NCBI RefSeq assembly: GCF_004135645.1
Contig: NZ_SDPW01000001.1
Coordinates: 372,001-436,000, forward strand
Reading direction: 5' to 3'
Source: Senegalimassilia faecalis
Lineage (GTDB): Bacteria > Actinomycetota > Coriobacteriia > Coriobacteriales > Eggerthellaceae
Length of the DNA: 64,000 nt
The first letter of the stretch is position 1. Each line of letters begins with the position of its first letter. Below the pieces are notes generated by a model, which was not told where the DNA came from, did not search any database, and saw only the letters and a list, made by a program, of their open reading frames with translations. Positions 10,211 to 19,195 of this stretch are shown here, piece by piece. A program made the translations under genes and the position numbers.

Positions 10211-11896
10211 CTACCGGCCCAGCTTGCCGGCAACTTTGCGGATGAGGGCGTTCACGAAGGCGGCTTCGGGGACGTTGAGTTTGCAGGCAGGCACGAACGT
10301 GACGGCAAGCGCCACCAGGCCACCAGCCACCACGTAGGCAAACGCCTGGCCGATCGAGCCGGACAGCGGCGCTGCGAACGCCTGCAGCGCCCACAGCGCG
10401 CCCGCACCCGCCAGAGCGCCTGCGCCGCCAAGCACCAGCGCGCACAGTACAGCACGCGCTATCGAACGCAGCCCCAGCCTGCCCATGGTGCGGCGCAGGT
10501 ACGCGAAGACGCACACGTCGCCCACCAGGTAGAACACCGTCTCGGCAACGGCAATGCTTTCGATGGGGAACACATCGGGGCGCGAGGCGGCAATCATGGT
10601 CAGCACCACCTGCGCAGCGCCGGCCACGAAATTGAAGCCCGCGAACACGTGCATCTTGCGCATGGAGCTGCAGATCTTCTGCAGGTACGTGTTGATGGCG
10701 TAAAACGGCAAGCCCACGGCAAACACCGCCAGAAACGAGGCAATGGTGTGCACGCTGTCAAGCGAGAACGCGCCGGCGTGATACAGCATGACCAGCGGCA
10801 GGCTGAAAACGGCCAGGTACAGCGCGAACGGAATCATGAAGAACAGAATCTGGTTCGTGCCGCCCACGATGCCGCGTTTCATGCCCTCGACGTTGCCGTC
10901 GGCCTGCATGTCGGCAAGCTCCGTGAACATGGTGGTGGTGATGGGCACGGCCAAAAACGAGTACGGCAGCGTGAACCACAGGCGCGCGTAGGCAAGCACG
11001 CTTGGGCCGTTGTCGGCGAACGCGTACGACGCGGCGTTCTCCACGGACACCACCGCGAACGAGCAGATCATCACCAGCACGGCAGGAACGCCGATGCCCA
11101 GCGTCTCGCGCAGCGCCGGATCGCGCAGGTCGATGCGCGGGCGAATGCGGACGCCGTTGCGCTCGAGCGCCGGCAGCTGGATGGCCATCTGCACAAACAC
11201 GCCCAGCGGATTGCCGACGGCAATGACGTACAGCGCCAGTTCCGGGTTGCTAGGCGCGATAAGCGCGTATCCCAGAAACGTGATGATGACGATGGCGTTG
11301 TTCGCAACAGGTGCAATGGCCGACCACAAGTAATCGCGATTGGCATTGAGTAACCCCGACACAATGGCCGAACACCCGTAGAACACAATTTGGATGGCGA
11401 AGAACTGGAAGAAGAACACCGCCTGCGTCATCTGCGACTGGTCGGAGTAGAAGCTTTGCGTGTAAATGACCAACGACGGGAACGCCATGCAGAACAGCGA
11501 CAGCAGCCCCAGCAGCACCACGACAATGGTGAGCAGGTTTGACGCGTACTCGTTGCCGGCCTGCTGCCCCAGGCGCTTTTTCACTGAAACGTACACCGGC
11601 AGAAACGCGGTGACCAACATGCCGCCGACCACCAGTTCGTACAGCATGTTCGGCAGGTTGTTCGCCACCTGGTACGAGCTGGAAAGCAGCGTAGAGCCCA
11701 GCGCGAAGGCCATAGCCCACGTGCGTACGAAGCCCGTGATGCGCGAAACGATGGTGCAGACGCTGATAAGGGCGGCGTTTCCGCCGATTGAGGCCGTGGA
11801 ACCTTCCTGCTGGGGGACTTGCGAAGATTCGCTTGCCGGGGACGCGGACTCAGCAGCCGAGCGTGTGTGTCGAGCTCGTGCGAGCTTATCTGACAT
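10211..11896 (-). CDS. murJ: MurJ, lipid II flippase
   Basis: This polytopic inner-membrane protein of the MOP exporter superfamily flips lipid II to the outer face for peptidoglycan synthesis. It is 561 residues long with about 14 hydrophobic segments. After a polar tail of about 40 residues the family start ALISVCTIVSRITGFVRTWAMA appears, followed by NNLPNMLYELVVGGMLVTAFLPVYV, which is typical of MurJ/MviN. The Ser/Ala/Glu-rich N-terminal tail is longer than in E. coli MurJ. It is divergent from nadK across 64 bases. Confidence 0.93.
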   Translation of the reverse strand: MSDKLARARHTRSAAESASPASESSQVPQQEGSTASIGGNAALISVCTIVSRITGFVRTWAMAFALGSTLLSSSYQVANNLPNMLYELVVGGMLVTAFLPVYVSVKKRLGQQAGNEYASNLLTIVVVLLGLLSLFCMAFPSLVIYTQSFYSDQSQMTQAVFFFQFFAIQIVFYGCSAIVSGLLNANRDYLWSAIAPVANNAIVIITFLGYALIAPSNPELALYVIAVGNPLGVFVQMAIQLPALERNGVRIRPRIDLRDPALRETLGIGVPAVLVMICSFAVVSVENAASYAFADNGPSVLAYARLWFTLPYSFLAVPITTTMFTELADMQADGNVEGMKRGIVGGTNQILFFMIPFALYLAVFSLPLVMLYHAGAFSLDSVHTIASFLAVFAVGLPFYAINTYLQKICSSMRKMHVFAGFNFVAGAAQVVLTMIAASRPDVFPIESIAVAETVFYLVGDVCVFAYLRRTMGRLGLRSIARAVLCALVLGGAGALAGAGALWALQAFAAPLSGSIGQAFAYVVAGGLVALAVTFVPACKLNVPEAAFVNALIRKVAGKLGR

Positions 11897-11960
11897 GAAC
11901 GTGCGCTTTCTCGTGTTGGATATAATGGCTCATCATAGCAAACCCGGAAAGAGGCCCCGC

Positions 11961-12845
11961 ATGCACATCCTTATCGTGCGTAATAACTCCAACTCGCAGG
12001 CGCAAGACGCATCGCTTTTGCTGGTAACGTACCTGGCCACACAAGGAATCGACTACACCGTGGTCGACTCGTCGAAGTTGGCAAGCCCTCTGGCCGCACC
12101 CGAGCTTTCCGCGCTGTTCGACCACGGCGTGGACATGGCGGTTGCCCTTGGCGGCGACGGCACCATCCTGCGCACGGCGCGCCAGGTGGGATTTCACGGC
12201 ACGCCCATCCTGGGCATCAACTACGGACGACTGGGCTTTCTAGCCAATCCGAACGAGTCAGGCGTCATGGAGCCGCTGACAGCCGCGCTTGCAGGCGACG
12301 CCACCGAAGAGGCGCGCACAAACCTGTCCATCCACGTGGTATGTGAAGGCGAAGCGGACCCGTTCAACGATGTTGAAGGAGACGACGCCGATGAACCGCG
12401 CGAGTTCTTCGCGCTGAACGAAGTGGCCGTGACGCGCGGGGCGAACGGTCGCATCATCGACTTCGGGCTGGACGTTTCAGGGTCGCACCTGGCCACGATG
12501 CGCGGCGACGGGCTGGTGGTGGCAAGTGCCACCGGTTCGACGGCCTATGCGCTTTCGGCCGGCGGACCTTTGGTGGCGCCCGGATTCACCGGCTTGGTGG
12601 CCGTGCCCATCGCGCCGCACACGCTGCATTCGCGCGCCGTGGTAACAAGCCCGTCCGACGTCATAGAGATGGACTTGTCCGAAAACGCTGACGGCCGCGA
12701 CGCCACGCTGTTCATCGACGGTGAATTGGTGGAGCTTGACCGACCGCTTCGCCGCCTGTACGTGCGCCGCGGGCCCGTTGCCACCACCCTGTTGCGCTAC
12801 AAAGACGAAGGCTTCTACAATCACGCCGCGAAAGTATTCTTCTAG
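11961..12845 (+). CDS. nadK: NAD kinase
   Basis: This enzyme phosphorylates NAD to NADP in the cytoplasm. The 294-residue product contains the diagnostic ALGGDGTILRTAR motif (about 66-78), GINYGRLGFLANP, the NE-x-x-x dinucleotide contact (ALNEVAVTRG) and the second conserved block DGLVVASATGSTAYALSAGGP. The ATG at 11961 is preceded by GAAAGAGG, and the product then begins directly with the Rossmann-like first strand MHILIVRNN. A perfect hairpin follows the stop, suggesting a single-gene unit. Confidence 0.96.
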   Translation: MHILIVRNNSNSQAQDASLLLVTYLATQGIDYTVVDSSKLASPLAAPELSALFDHGVDMAVALGGDGTILRTARQVGFHGTPILGINYGRLGFLANPNESGVMEPLTAALAGDATEEARTNLSIHVVCEGEADPFNDVEGDDADEPREFFALNEVAVTRGANGRIIDFGLDVSGSHLATMRGDGLVVASATGSTAYALSAGGPLVAPGFTGLVAVPIAPHTLHSRAVVTSPSDVIEMDLSENADGRDATLFIDGELVELDRPLRRLYVRRGPVATTLLRYKDEGFYNHAAKVFF

Positions 12846-12851
12846 ATGGTT

Positions 12852-12873
12852 CCGCTTGCCTGACGGCAAGCGG
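12852..12873 (+). terminator. Stem-loop after nadK
   Basis: CCGCTTGCC at 12852-12860, loop TGAC, and GGCAAGCGG at 12865-12873 form a perfect nine-base stem seven bases after the nadK stop; ATTTA follows. Probable terminator without a long T-run. Confidence 0.65.
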
Positions 12874-13016
12874 ATTTACTCGACGCTGTGCGGGCCCCAG
12901 GCACGCCGCCTTGCCCCTTGTGCAGCATACGGCGCGTACCACAATATGCCTGATGCTGCGGCAGGGCAATTCGACGCACCTGAGGCCCGCTCGCTGACGT
13001 TATTTAACCTGCGATT

Positions 13017-13694
13017 TTACAGTTCCACGCGCTCGAAGAATTCCTTGCCGACGCCGCAGATGGGGCACACGAAATCGTCGGGCAGCTCATCGACGTATTC
13101 CATGTGGCCGCAGATGGTGCAGCGCCAGGCAACCTTCGGCGCAGCGCCTGCGCCGCTTGCCGCAGCAACCGGTGCGGGCGCCTCTTCGCCCAAATAGCTG
13201 GAAGCCTTCGGCGGGGTTTTACCGCCCTTGACCTGGTGATAGAACGCATACGTCATGGCTTCGGCCGCGCCTTCGACCTTGTGTGCCTCGTCCACTTCGC
13301 CGATGAACAGCACATGCGTGCCCAGGTCCAACTCGGTAACCACCTTCGCAGAGAACGTGGCGCACACCTGCTCGGCCACATAGGGCATGCCGGCCGCATC
13401 GCGCGCGCTGGCGTGCTGCGCGAACTTGTCGAGTTCGGTTGACGTGTGGAACCCGAACGTGCCGATAAGCTCCATGGTGGCGTCTTCGGACAAGCACGAT
13501 GCCGTGAAGCGCCCTGCCTCGCGCACGGCCACCGTGGTGGCGTTTTCCTTGTTCAGCGCAACGCTCACCTGCATGGGCGAAGACGTGACCTGGGCAAACG
13601 TGTTCACCACGCAGCCGAAATCGCGGTTTTGCGCGTGCGTGCCGATAACGTACATGCCGTAGCTTAGGCTATGGAACGCGGATTTGTCGATCAT
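13017..13694 (-). CDS. Flavin reductase-rubredoxin fusion (high-molecular-weight rubredoxin type)
   Basis: The 225-residue protein joins an FMN-binding flavin reductase domain (about 1-155; FGCVVNTFAQVTSSP and LGTHVLFIGEV) through an Ala/Pro linker to a C-terminal rubredoxin-like domain. Two CxxC pairs, CTICG and CPICG, would bind one iron. This is the architecture of the Hrb proteins of anaerobes, which pass electrons from NAD(P)H to partner oxidases or peroxidases in the oxidative stress response; that role is inferred from the family. The gene stands alone, with a promoter and an inverted repeat just upstream. Confidence 0.88.
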   Translation of the reverse strand: MIDKSAFHSLSYGMYVIGTHAQNRDFGCVVNTFAQVTSSPMQVSVALNKENATTVAVREAGRFTASCLSEDATMELIGTFGFHTSTELDKFAQHASARDAAGMPYVAEQVCATFSAKVVTELDLGTHVLFIGEVDEAHKVEGAAEAMTYAFYHQVKGGKTPPKASSYLGEEAPAPVAAASGAGAAPKVAWRCTICGHMEYVDELPDDFVCPICGVGKEFFERVEL

Positions 13695-13728
13695 CAGATG
13701 CCCCCTGTCTTTTCGATTTGCTTCCTTA

Positions 13729-13757
13729 ATGATACTAATTCTTGATAGAGAATCAAG
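13729..13757 (-). promoter_or_regulatory. Promoter and operator-like palindrome of the flavin reductase-rubredoxin gene
   Basis: On the minus strand TTGATT (13756-13751) and TATCAT (13734-13729) are separated by 16 bases, 35 bases before the start codon. The inverted repeat CTTGAT-AGAGA-ATCAAG at 13741-13757 covers the -35 element and spacer, the place where a repressor would sit. A second, 11-base stem (CGTGCAACGGT with ACCGTTGCACG) lies farther upstream at 13808-13840. Confidence 0.5.
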
Positions 13758-13871
13758 CTGCTGTAGCGCCTGCGGCCTTCTTTACCTATTGTGCGGTCGA
13801 ATACCGCCGTGCAACGGTACCGTTGACGAACCGTTGCACGCCCGTCGACCAGCCAATGAGCGCGCAGCACA

Positions 13872-13898
13872 AAAAAGGCGGCCCGAAGCCGCCTTTTT
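13872..13898. terminator. Bidirectional intrinsic terminator
   Basis: AAAAAGGCGGC at 13872-13882 and GCCGCCTTTTT at 13888-13898 form a GC stem flanked by A- and T-runs. It lies immediately after the stop of the minus-strand M23 gene and can terminate it. Confidence 0.85.
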
Positions 13899-13899
13899 G

Positions 13900-15117
13900 C
13901 TAGAAGCTGTAGTAGTTGCGCGGATTGACCGGCGAACCGTTGATCTCGATCTGGAAGTGCAAGTGCGGGCCGGTTGACAAGCCCGTGGTGCCCACGTAGC
14001 CGATGACGTCGCCGGCGTTGACGGTTTGCCCCACCGTTGCCGCCGTTTGGCTTTGGTGCATGTAGATGGTGCGCATGCCGTTGCCGTGCGAGATGATGAC
14101 GGCGTTGCCGCCCGTGCCGTACCAGCCCACGTACGTGACCGTGCCCGGGCCGGCCGCCAAGATAGGCGCGCCCGACGCGGCGCCAAGGTCGATGCCGTTG
14201 TGCGAACCGGTGATGGGCGAATAGCCGAACTCGCAGGTGACGCCGTAGTAGCTTGGGCACGGATTCACCCAGCCGCCGATGGCGGACGTGCCGCCACCGC
14301 CACCGGTGTAGCTGTTGCCGCTATCCGAATAGCTGCCGCCGCCCGAATAATCATTGATGCCGGCCGATGCCGAATAGCTGGCAGCCACGCGCGCGGCCTC
14401 TTCCTCGCGCTGCTTCGCCTCTTCGGCCGACAAGCGCACGGACTCTTCCTGGCCTTGCAGCAAGGCAACTTCCTCCGTCACCTTCGCAAGCTCGGTTTCC
14501 ATGGTGGATTTCGTGGCCTCGATCTCGTCTTTGGCGGCCTGGGCTGCCGTCATCTCGTCAGCCGCGATCTGCGACTGTTCCTCGAAGCTTGCCTGGGCCT
14601 CGGCCGCTTCCGTGCGAACCTGCTTCGATTCGTCGATCAGGTTGGCGTCCTGCTGCGCGATGCGCTGCAGCGTGTCCCACATGTTCACGAAGTCGTCGAA
14701 CGACGACACGCCCATGAGCACGCCCAGAAACGACATGCTGCCGCCAGATTTGTACATGTCCACGGCGCGCCCGCCAAGGCGCTCCTGCAGCTGCGCCGTG
14801 CGATCATCGGCAGCCTCTTTGCGTTGCCGGGCGTCGTCGGCAGCGGCCTGCGCCTCGTCATGCTGCTGCATGGCGGTGTTGTAACGCTGCTGCGCGTCGT
14901 TGAGGTTCGTTTGGAGCCCGTCGATTTTCTGGGCAAGCGTATCGGCTTCGGCCTGCTTGGCCACCGAGGACGCAGCCAGCTCATCGGCCTGCGCCGTAAG
15001 GTCGTCGGACTCGGCCGCGAACGCCGTGTTCGCGCCCGCTACCGGCGCAAACGCCAGCGACGCAGCAACGACGACGGACAGGGAAAAACGGGAAACCCGT
15101 TGCGTGAAATCAAGCAT
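13900..15117 (-). CDS. Secreted coiled-coil M23 peptidoglycan endopeptidase
   Basis: This exported murein hydrolase has 405 residues. A signal peptide (about 1-35, ending in an A-x-A pattern near TAFAAES) precedes a long Ala/Gln/Glu-rich coiled coil (about 35-255), a Gly/Ser/Tyr linker and a C-terminal LytM/M23 domain. The zinc ligands are visible as HNGIDLG (H-x-x-x-D) and GPHLHFQI (H-x-H). The layout equals that of EnvC/NlpD- and PcsB-like division hydrolases, where the coiled coil binds FtsEX or a similar activator; no ftsEX is nearby. I chose the ATG at 15117 because AAGGTG precedes it. The protein probably trims peptidoglycan at division, which is inference from architecture. Confidence 0.9.
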   Translation of the reverse strand: MLDFTQRVSRFSLSVVVAASLAFAPVAGANTAFAAESDDLTAQADELAASSVAKQAEADTLAQKIDGLQTNLNDAQQRYNTAMQQHDEAQAAADDARQRKEAADDRTAQLQERLGGRAVDMYKSGGSMSFLGVLMGVSSFDDFVNMWDTLQRIAQQDANLIDESKQVRTEAAEAQASFEEQSQIAADEMTAAQAAKDEIEATKSTMETELAKVTEEVALLQGQEESVRLSAEEAKQREEEAARVAASYSASAGINDYSGGGSYSDSGNSYTGGGGGTSAIGGWVNPCPSYYGVTCEFGYSPITGSHNGIDLGAASGAPILAAGPGTVTYVGWYGTGGNAVIISHGNGMRTIYMHQSQTAATVGQTVNAGDVIGYVGTTGLSTGPHLHFQIEINGSPVNPRNYYSF

Positions 15118-15177
15118 GCACACACCTTTGCGTGGTTTGAGAAAGCTATGGGTACAAAGTTGCCATTCAACTATAGC

Positions 15178-15201
15178 AAAAGGGGCCCGAAGGCCCCTAT
15201 G
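15178..15201 (-). terminator. Terminator of the D-Asp ligase-racemase-asnB operon
   Basis: AGGGGCC-CGAA-GGCCCCT at 15181-15198 forms a seven-base stem; on the minus strand it is followed by TTTT. It lies 28 bases after the asparagine synthase stop. The remaining 15124-15225 sequence is the leader of the M23 gene. Confidence 0.7.
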
Positions 15202-15225
15202 CGCTCCAAACCTATTCCATGGGAA

Positions 15226-17094
15226 CTACGCGCGGCACTGCGCGCGCTCGCCTTCGCCGAAGAACTCCTCGTACCAAACGATGAACGTGTAGAACGACCA
15301 GATCTTCTGCATGTTCGACACGCGCCCGGACTTGTGCTCGTCAAGCAGCTCCATCAGCTTTTCCGGCACGAAGAACTCCTGCGCCACCGGGCCTTCGAAC
15401 GCGTCTTTCACGCGATTGTAGAACTTGTCGTCGCGCAGCCACACGGCCAACGGCGAGGGGAAGCCGAGCTTCTCCTTGTTGTACACGCGCTCGGGCAGAT
15501 GACGGGCCGCCGCGCGGCGCAGCGCCACTTTCGACTCATCGTTGGCCACGCGGTAGCGTGCCGGAATGGTAAGGGCCAGCTCAAGCACCTCGCGGTCCAA
15601 AAACGGCACGCGCAGCTCAAGCGAGTGCGCCATGGACATGCGGTCGGCCTTCAGCAAGATGTCGAACGCCATCCACGTTTGCATGTCGACGTACTGCAGC
15701 TGCGACACGGCGTCAAGGCCGGCCACGTGGTCGAAGTAGGGCTTGGAGCCCTCCTGCGGCGTGGGGCCTGTGATCTTGTCGCGCAGGTACTGCTGGCGGT
15801 CCTCGTTTTCAAACACGTAGTCGGCTCGGCTGAAGCGCTCCCACGGCTCCATAGCGCCGTGCGTGAGGAAGTGCTTGCCCTTCACCGCCGGCAGCGCGCC
15901 GGCAACGGCGCCCGCAACCTTGCGCACGCCGCGCGGGACGCGCTCGCAGTAGCGGCCCAAGTGGTCTTCGGCCAGGTAATTCGGGTAGCCGCCGAATAGC
16001 TCGTCGGCACCTTCGCCCGAAAGCACCACCTTCACGTGCTTCGCCGCGTTCTCGGCCAAGAAGTACAGCGGGTTTTCAGCCGGGTTCGGCAACGGCTCGT
16101 CCATGTAGTACTGGATGTCGGGCATGGCGTCGAAGAAGTCGTCGGCCGAAATCTTGTTCGCGATGTTTTCCACGCCCAGCTCCTCCGAGAAGCTTTGCGC
16201 GTACGACAACTCGCTGTACTGCTCCTCCTCGTAGCCCACGGAGAACGTGCGGATATTCGTACCGGCCGAATACGCGCGCTCCACCGCGTAGCTGGAGTCG
16301 ACGCCCGACGACAGGAAGCCGCCCACCTCGACGTCGGCGATCATATGCGCGTCCACCGACTTCGTGAACACGTCCTCGATGCGGTCGGCCCACTGCTCAA
16401 GCGTCAGGCTTTCGTCGGGCTTGAACGTGTAGTCGTAGTAGCGCTCGGTCACGAAGCTGTCGGCCGTCCACTCGAACCAGCTGCCGGGCATAAGCTTGAA
16501 CACGTCGCGGAACAGCGTCTTGTTGTCGGGCAGGTATTCGTAGGACAGGTAGTCGGGGATGCGCTCGCGCACCACGGACTTCTTGAACGCCGGATGGTCC
16601 AGGAAGCTTTTGATCTCGGAGCCAAACAGGAACGTGGAGCCGGCACGATAGTAGTAATACGGTTTAATGCCGAAGATGTCGCGCGCGCCGAACAGCTTCT
16701 TTTCGCGCTTGTCCCAGATGGCGAACGCGAACATGCCGCGCAGGCGGTCGAGCACGCCGCGGCCCCACTGCTCGAAGCCATGCAGGATGGTTTCGGTGTC
16801 GCTATGCGTGGCAAACACGTGGCCAGCGGCCACCAGTTCCTCGCGCAGCTCTTGATAGTTGTAGATTTCGCCGTTGAACACGATGACGAGGTTGCCGTCT
16901 TCGTTGAACATGGGCTGGCGGCCGCCCTCAAGGTCGATGATGGACAGGCGGCGGTGCGCAAGCGCCACGTCGTCATCGACGTAGTACGTGGCGTCGTCGG
17001 GCCCGCGATGGCGGATGCGATCGCCCATCAGCTCGATGACGCGCTGGGCGTCGATGCCGGGGGTGTTGTTGATGAAACCGGTGAAACCGCACAT
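15226..17094 (-). CDS. asnB: Glutamine-hydrolysing asparagine synthase
   Basis: The 622-residue enzyme has the class II glutamine amidotransferase domain with nucleophile Cys2 (MCGFTGFINN) and an ATP-pyrophosphatase synthase domain with the loop VGGFLSSGVDSSYAVERA. It converts aspartate to asparagine with ATP and glutamine. It is the last gene of a three-gene run with an aspartate racemase (18-base gap) and a D-aspartate-ligase-like enzyme. In Lactococcus a homologue (AsnH) amidates D-Asp residues of the peptidoglycan bridge, so this copy may amidate the cross-bridge rather than make free asparagine. The family is certain; the cell-wall role is inference from context. Confidence 0.93.
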   Translation of the reverse strand: MCGFTGFINNTPGIDAQRVIELMGDRIRHRGPDDATYYVDDDVALAHRRLSIIDLEGGRQPMFNEDGNLVIVFNGEIYNYQELREELVAAGHVFATHSDTETILHGFEQWGRGVLDRLRGMFAFAIWDKREKKLFGARDIFGIKPYYYYRAGSTFLFGSEIKSFLDHPAFKKSVVRERIPDYLSYEYLPDNKTLFRDVFKLMPGSWFEWTADSFVTERYYDYTFKPDESLTLEQWADRIEDVFTKSVDAHMIADVEVGGFLSSGVDSSYAVERAYSAGTNIRTFSVGYEEEQYSELSYAQSFSEELGVENIANKISADDFFDAMPDIQYYMDEPLPNPAENPLYFLAENAAKHVKVVLSGEGADELFGGYPNYLAEDHLGRYCERVPRGVRKVAGAVAGALPAVKGKHFLTHGAMEPWERFSRADYVFENEDRQQYLRDKITGPTPQEGSKPYFDHVAGLDAVSQLQYVDMQTWMAFDILLKADRMSMAHSLELRVPFLDREVLELALTIPARYRVANDESKVALRRAAARHLPERVYNKEKLGFPSPLAVWLRDDKFYNRVKDAFEGPVAQEFFVPEKLMELLDEHKSGRVSNMQKIWSFYTFIVWYEEFFGEGERAQCRA

Positions 17095-17112
17095 GGTTTG
17101 AAAGCTCCCTTG

Positions 17113-17847
17113 CTATCGTTTCGAAACGGCCGCTGCAAGATCTTTTGCCGGTGCGCCGCACTCCTGCACGCAGCGCCACGCCAGCACGTCGAGCGCGTCG
17201 ATGACGGTCATGCCCATGACGTGCACGGGGGCGCCGATGCACGACAGCTCCGTGCACCCAAGCACGATGCCGTCGCAACCGCGCTCCAAAAAGCCCGCGC
17301 ACACCACCTGGAACCGATCGAAGTCGACGGGGCGGCCCGCCTTCACCTCGTCGTAGATGATGCTCATGACGATGCGCTGGGCAGCTTCGGAAGGCTGTTC
17401 GAAGCCAAGCCCTTCGCGGGCGAACGCATCCTGGTACACGCCGGCGGCAAGCGCGCCGTCGGTGGCCATGACGCCGACGCGCGTGCAGCCGAGGCTTTTC
17501 GCGAACGCGGCCGTTTCGCGCGGCATGTGCAGAAACGACGCGCGCTCAAGCACGCCGGAGATTTCGTCGTAGCGCGAATGGGCCGTGTTGCACGGCGTGC
17601 ACACCACTTCGCAACCTGCCTGCTCCAAATCGCGCGCAGCCTGCTGCATGACCGGGATAAACGAGGGGGCGCCGGACCGTCCGAGCAGATACGCCGTGCG
17701 ATCGGGTATCTGCGGGCGGTTCAAGATGGTGATGTCTAGGTGGTCCTGGTCGCGCGCCACATCCGTCAGCTCCACGATGCGCTGGAACAGCCGAACGGTT
17801 GCCGCCGGTCCAAGACCGCCGATGATGCCGAGTTTGCGCGTATCCAC
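17113..17847 (-). CDS. Aspartate/glutamate racemase family protein, probable aspartate racemase
   Basis: This cofactor-independent amino acid racemase has 244 residues. It begins with LGIIGGLGPAATVRLFQRIVE, and the two catalytic cysteines lie in VVCTPCNTAHSRYD and DGIVLGCTELSC, the pattern of aspartate racemases. The start is a GTG at 17847 with a strong GGAAGGGGGG ribosome-binding site; a longer open frame upstream overlaps the preceding gene and has no family similarity. It lies 23 bases after a D-aspartate-ligase-like gene, a pairing known from Enterococcus faecium, where the racemase supplies D-Asp for the peptidoglycan bridge. Substrate assignment relies on that context. Confidence 0.88.
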   Translation of the reverse strand: MDTRKLGIIGGLGPAATVRLFQRIVELTDVARDQDHLDITILNRPQIPDRTAYLLGRSGAPSFIPVMQQAARDLEQAGCEVVCTPCNTAHSRYDEISGVLERASFLHMPRETAAFAKSLGCTRVGVMATDGALAAGVYQDAFAREGLGFEQPSEAAQRIVMSIIYDEVKAGRPVDFDRFQVVCAGFLERGCDGIVLGCTELSCIGAPVHVMGMTVIDALDVLAWRCVQECGAPAKDLAAAVSKR

Positions 17848-17870
17848 GCGCCCCCCTTCCCGCACAGACG

Positions 17871-19109
17871 CTAGTCGTCTATGCCGCGGTGGCCGAAGCA
17901 CGCCGCATATTGCTTGCGATAATTCCGCTGGTTGACCTGGTAGCTGATCCAGCGGGCCAGCGACTTGTCCTGCGGGCTCCAGTACGACGTGCGCACCTTC
18001 CCCGCGCGGATGAGCCGCTCGGCGCGTGCCAAGGCTTCGGGATCGGAAACGTAGGTGCGGATGACGTCGAGCGGGATCATGGTCCACAGCACTTCGTCGT
18101 CAAGCGTGGCGACGTCAAGCGGCCTATCTTCGCCGTACACCACGTCGCGCACCAGGTAGCGCGCCAGATTCTTGTTCGAAGCCGTGGTGAAATAACTTGA
18201 ACGGCCCTGGCGCGGGTTGATCTCGAACAGCTTGAACGAGCCGTCGCGCTTATCGTACTTCAAATCGAAGTTCGAGAATCCTACGTAGCCTATCTCTTCA
18301 AGGAAACCCTTGATTCGCTCGTTGATGTCGGCGTTGTAGCCCGTCATGATGGCGCCGTAGCTGCCGATGCCCTCGGGCGTGTGCTCTTCAAGCAGCACGT
18401 CGCCAAGCGCCATCATCTTCACCTTGCCGTGGGCGTCCGAGTAGCAGTTCATCACGCGCATGCACGTGTCGTCGCCCGGCACGAAGTCCTGCACAATCAT
18501 GGCGTCGCGGTACGTGGACGTTTCCGAGTACACGCCCGCCAGGATGCGGCGCATCTCGTCGGCGTTCTGCACGACGAACACCTTCTTCTTGCCCGGATAG
18601 TTGCAGTTCCAGTACGCAACGCTGTTCGAGGGCTTCACCACCACAGGGTATTCGAACGGCGGCTCGAAGCCGGCGGCCGTCTCAGGCGTGACCTCGCACG
18701 TTTTCGGGAATTCAAGGCCGAACTTCACGCACGTGTCGTAGAAGCGCTCCTTCGTGGACAGCAGCGCGAACTGGTCGGGCGACATGATGTTGAAGCGATA
18801 CGCGTCGCGCAGCTTGTCCTGGTTGCGCACGAGCATCTTCGTGTAGTTGTCGCCGCACGGCACCAGCACCAGCGTTTGCCCCTTGTGGGCGGCCGCGTAG
18901 TCAAGCAGCGTGCGCGTGAACACGTCGTCGTCCTCAAGGTCGGGCTCGGTGACGTCGAACGTCAGGATCTTGCTGTGCTGGCAGATGTGGAACGCGCCCT
19001 TGCCGATGGCGCGCGAAGCGGTTCCGAATTCTTCGTAAAACGAACGTGCCATACCGTACGCGTTGGCGTCGCCGCCAAGCAAAACGGGCAGGAAATCGTT
19101 TGTTGCCAC
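17871..19109 (-). CDS. ATP-grasp ligase resembling D-aspartate ligase of peptidoglycan bridges
   Basis: The 412-residue protein starts with FLPVLLGGDANAYGMARSF, closely resembling the N-terminus of the Aslfm-type D-aspartate ligases. The ATP-grasp core follows: YPVVVKPSNSV (phosphate-binding strand), MIVQDFVPGDD, and the metal-binding FKLFEINPRQGRSSY. Such enzymes join D-Asp through its beta-carboxyl to the side-chain amine of residue 3 of the UDP-MurNAc peptide. The start is GTG at 19109 with AAAGAGG upstream. It is the first gene of a probable operon with racemase and asparagine synthase. Since MurE here has the meso-DAP signature, the acceptor may be the DAP amine. Other carboxylate-amine ligase roles are possible. 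Confidence 0.8.
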   Translation of the reverse strand: MATNDFLPVLLGGDANAYGMARSFYEEFGTASRAIGKGAFHICQHSKILTFDVTEPDLEDDDVFTRTLLDYAAAHKGQTLVLVPCGDNYTKMLVRNQDKLRDAYRFNIMSPDQFALLSTKERFYDTCVKFGLEFPKTCEVTPETAAGFEPPFEYPVVVKPSNSVAYWNCNYPGKKKVFVVQNADEMRRILAGVYSETSTYRDAMIVQDFVPGDDTCMRVMNCYSDAHGKVKMMALGDVLLEEHTPEGIGSYGAIMTGYNADINERIKGFLEEIGYVGFSNFDLKYDKRDGSFKLFEINPRQGRSSYFTTASNKNLARYLVRDVVYGEDRPLDVATLDDEVLWTMIPLDVIRTYVSDPEALARAERLIRAGKVRTSYWSPQDKSLARWISYQVNQRNYRKQYAACFGHRGIDD

Positions 19110-19141
19110 GTGAATACCTCTTTAATCGGTTGATAATCGAA

Positions 19142-19167
19142 CGAGAGCCCGGAAAACCGGGCTCTCG
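19142..19167 (-). terminator. Stem-loop terminator after rpmE
   Basis: CGAGAGCCCGG-AAAA-CCGGGCTCTCG is a perfect 11-base stem between rpmE and the next minus-strand gene. T-runs are weak on both sides, so it may allow read-through or act as an RNA end. Confidence 0.65.
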
Positions 19168-19195
19168 TTACACAGTCGCTATTGCGTGAGGTACG

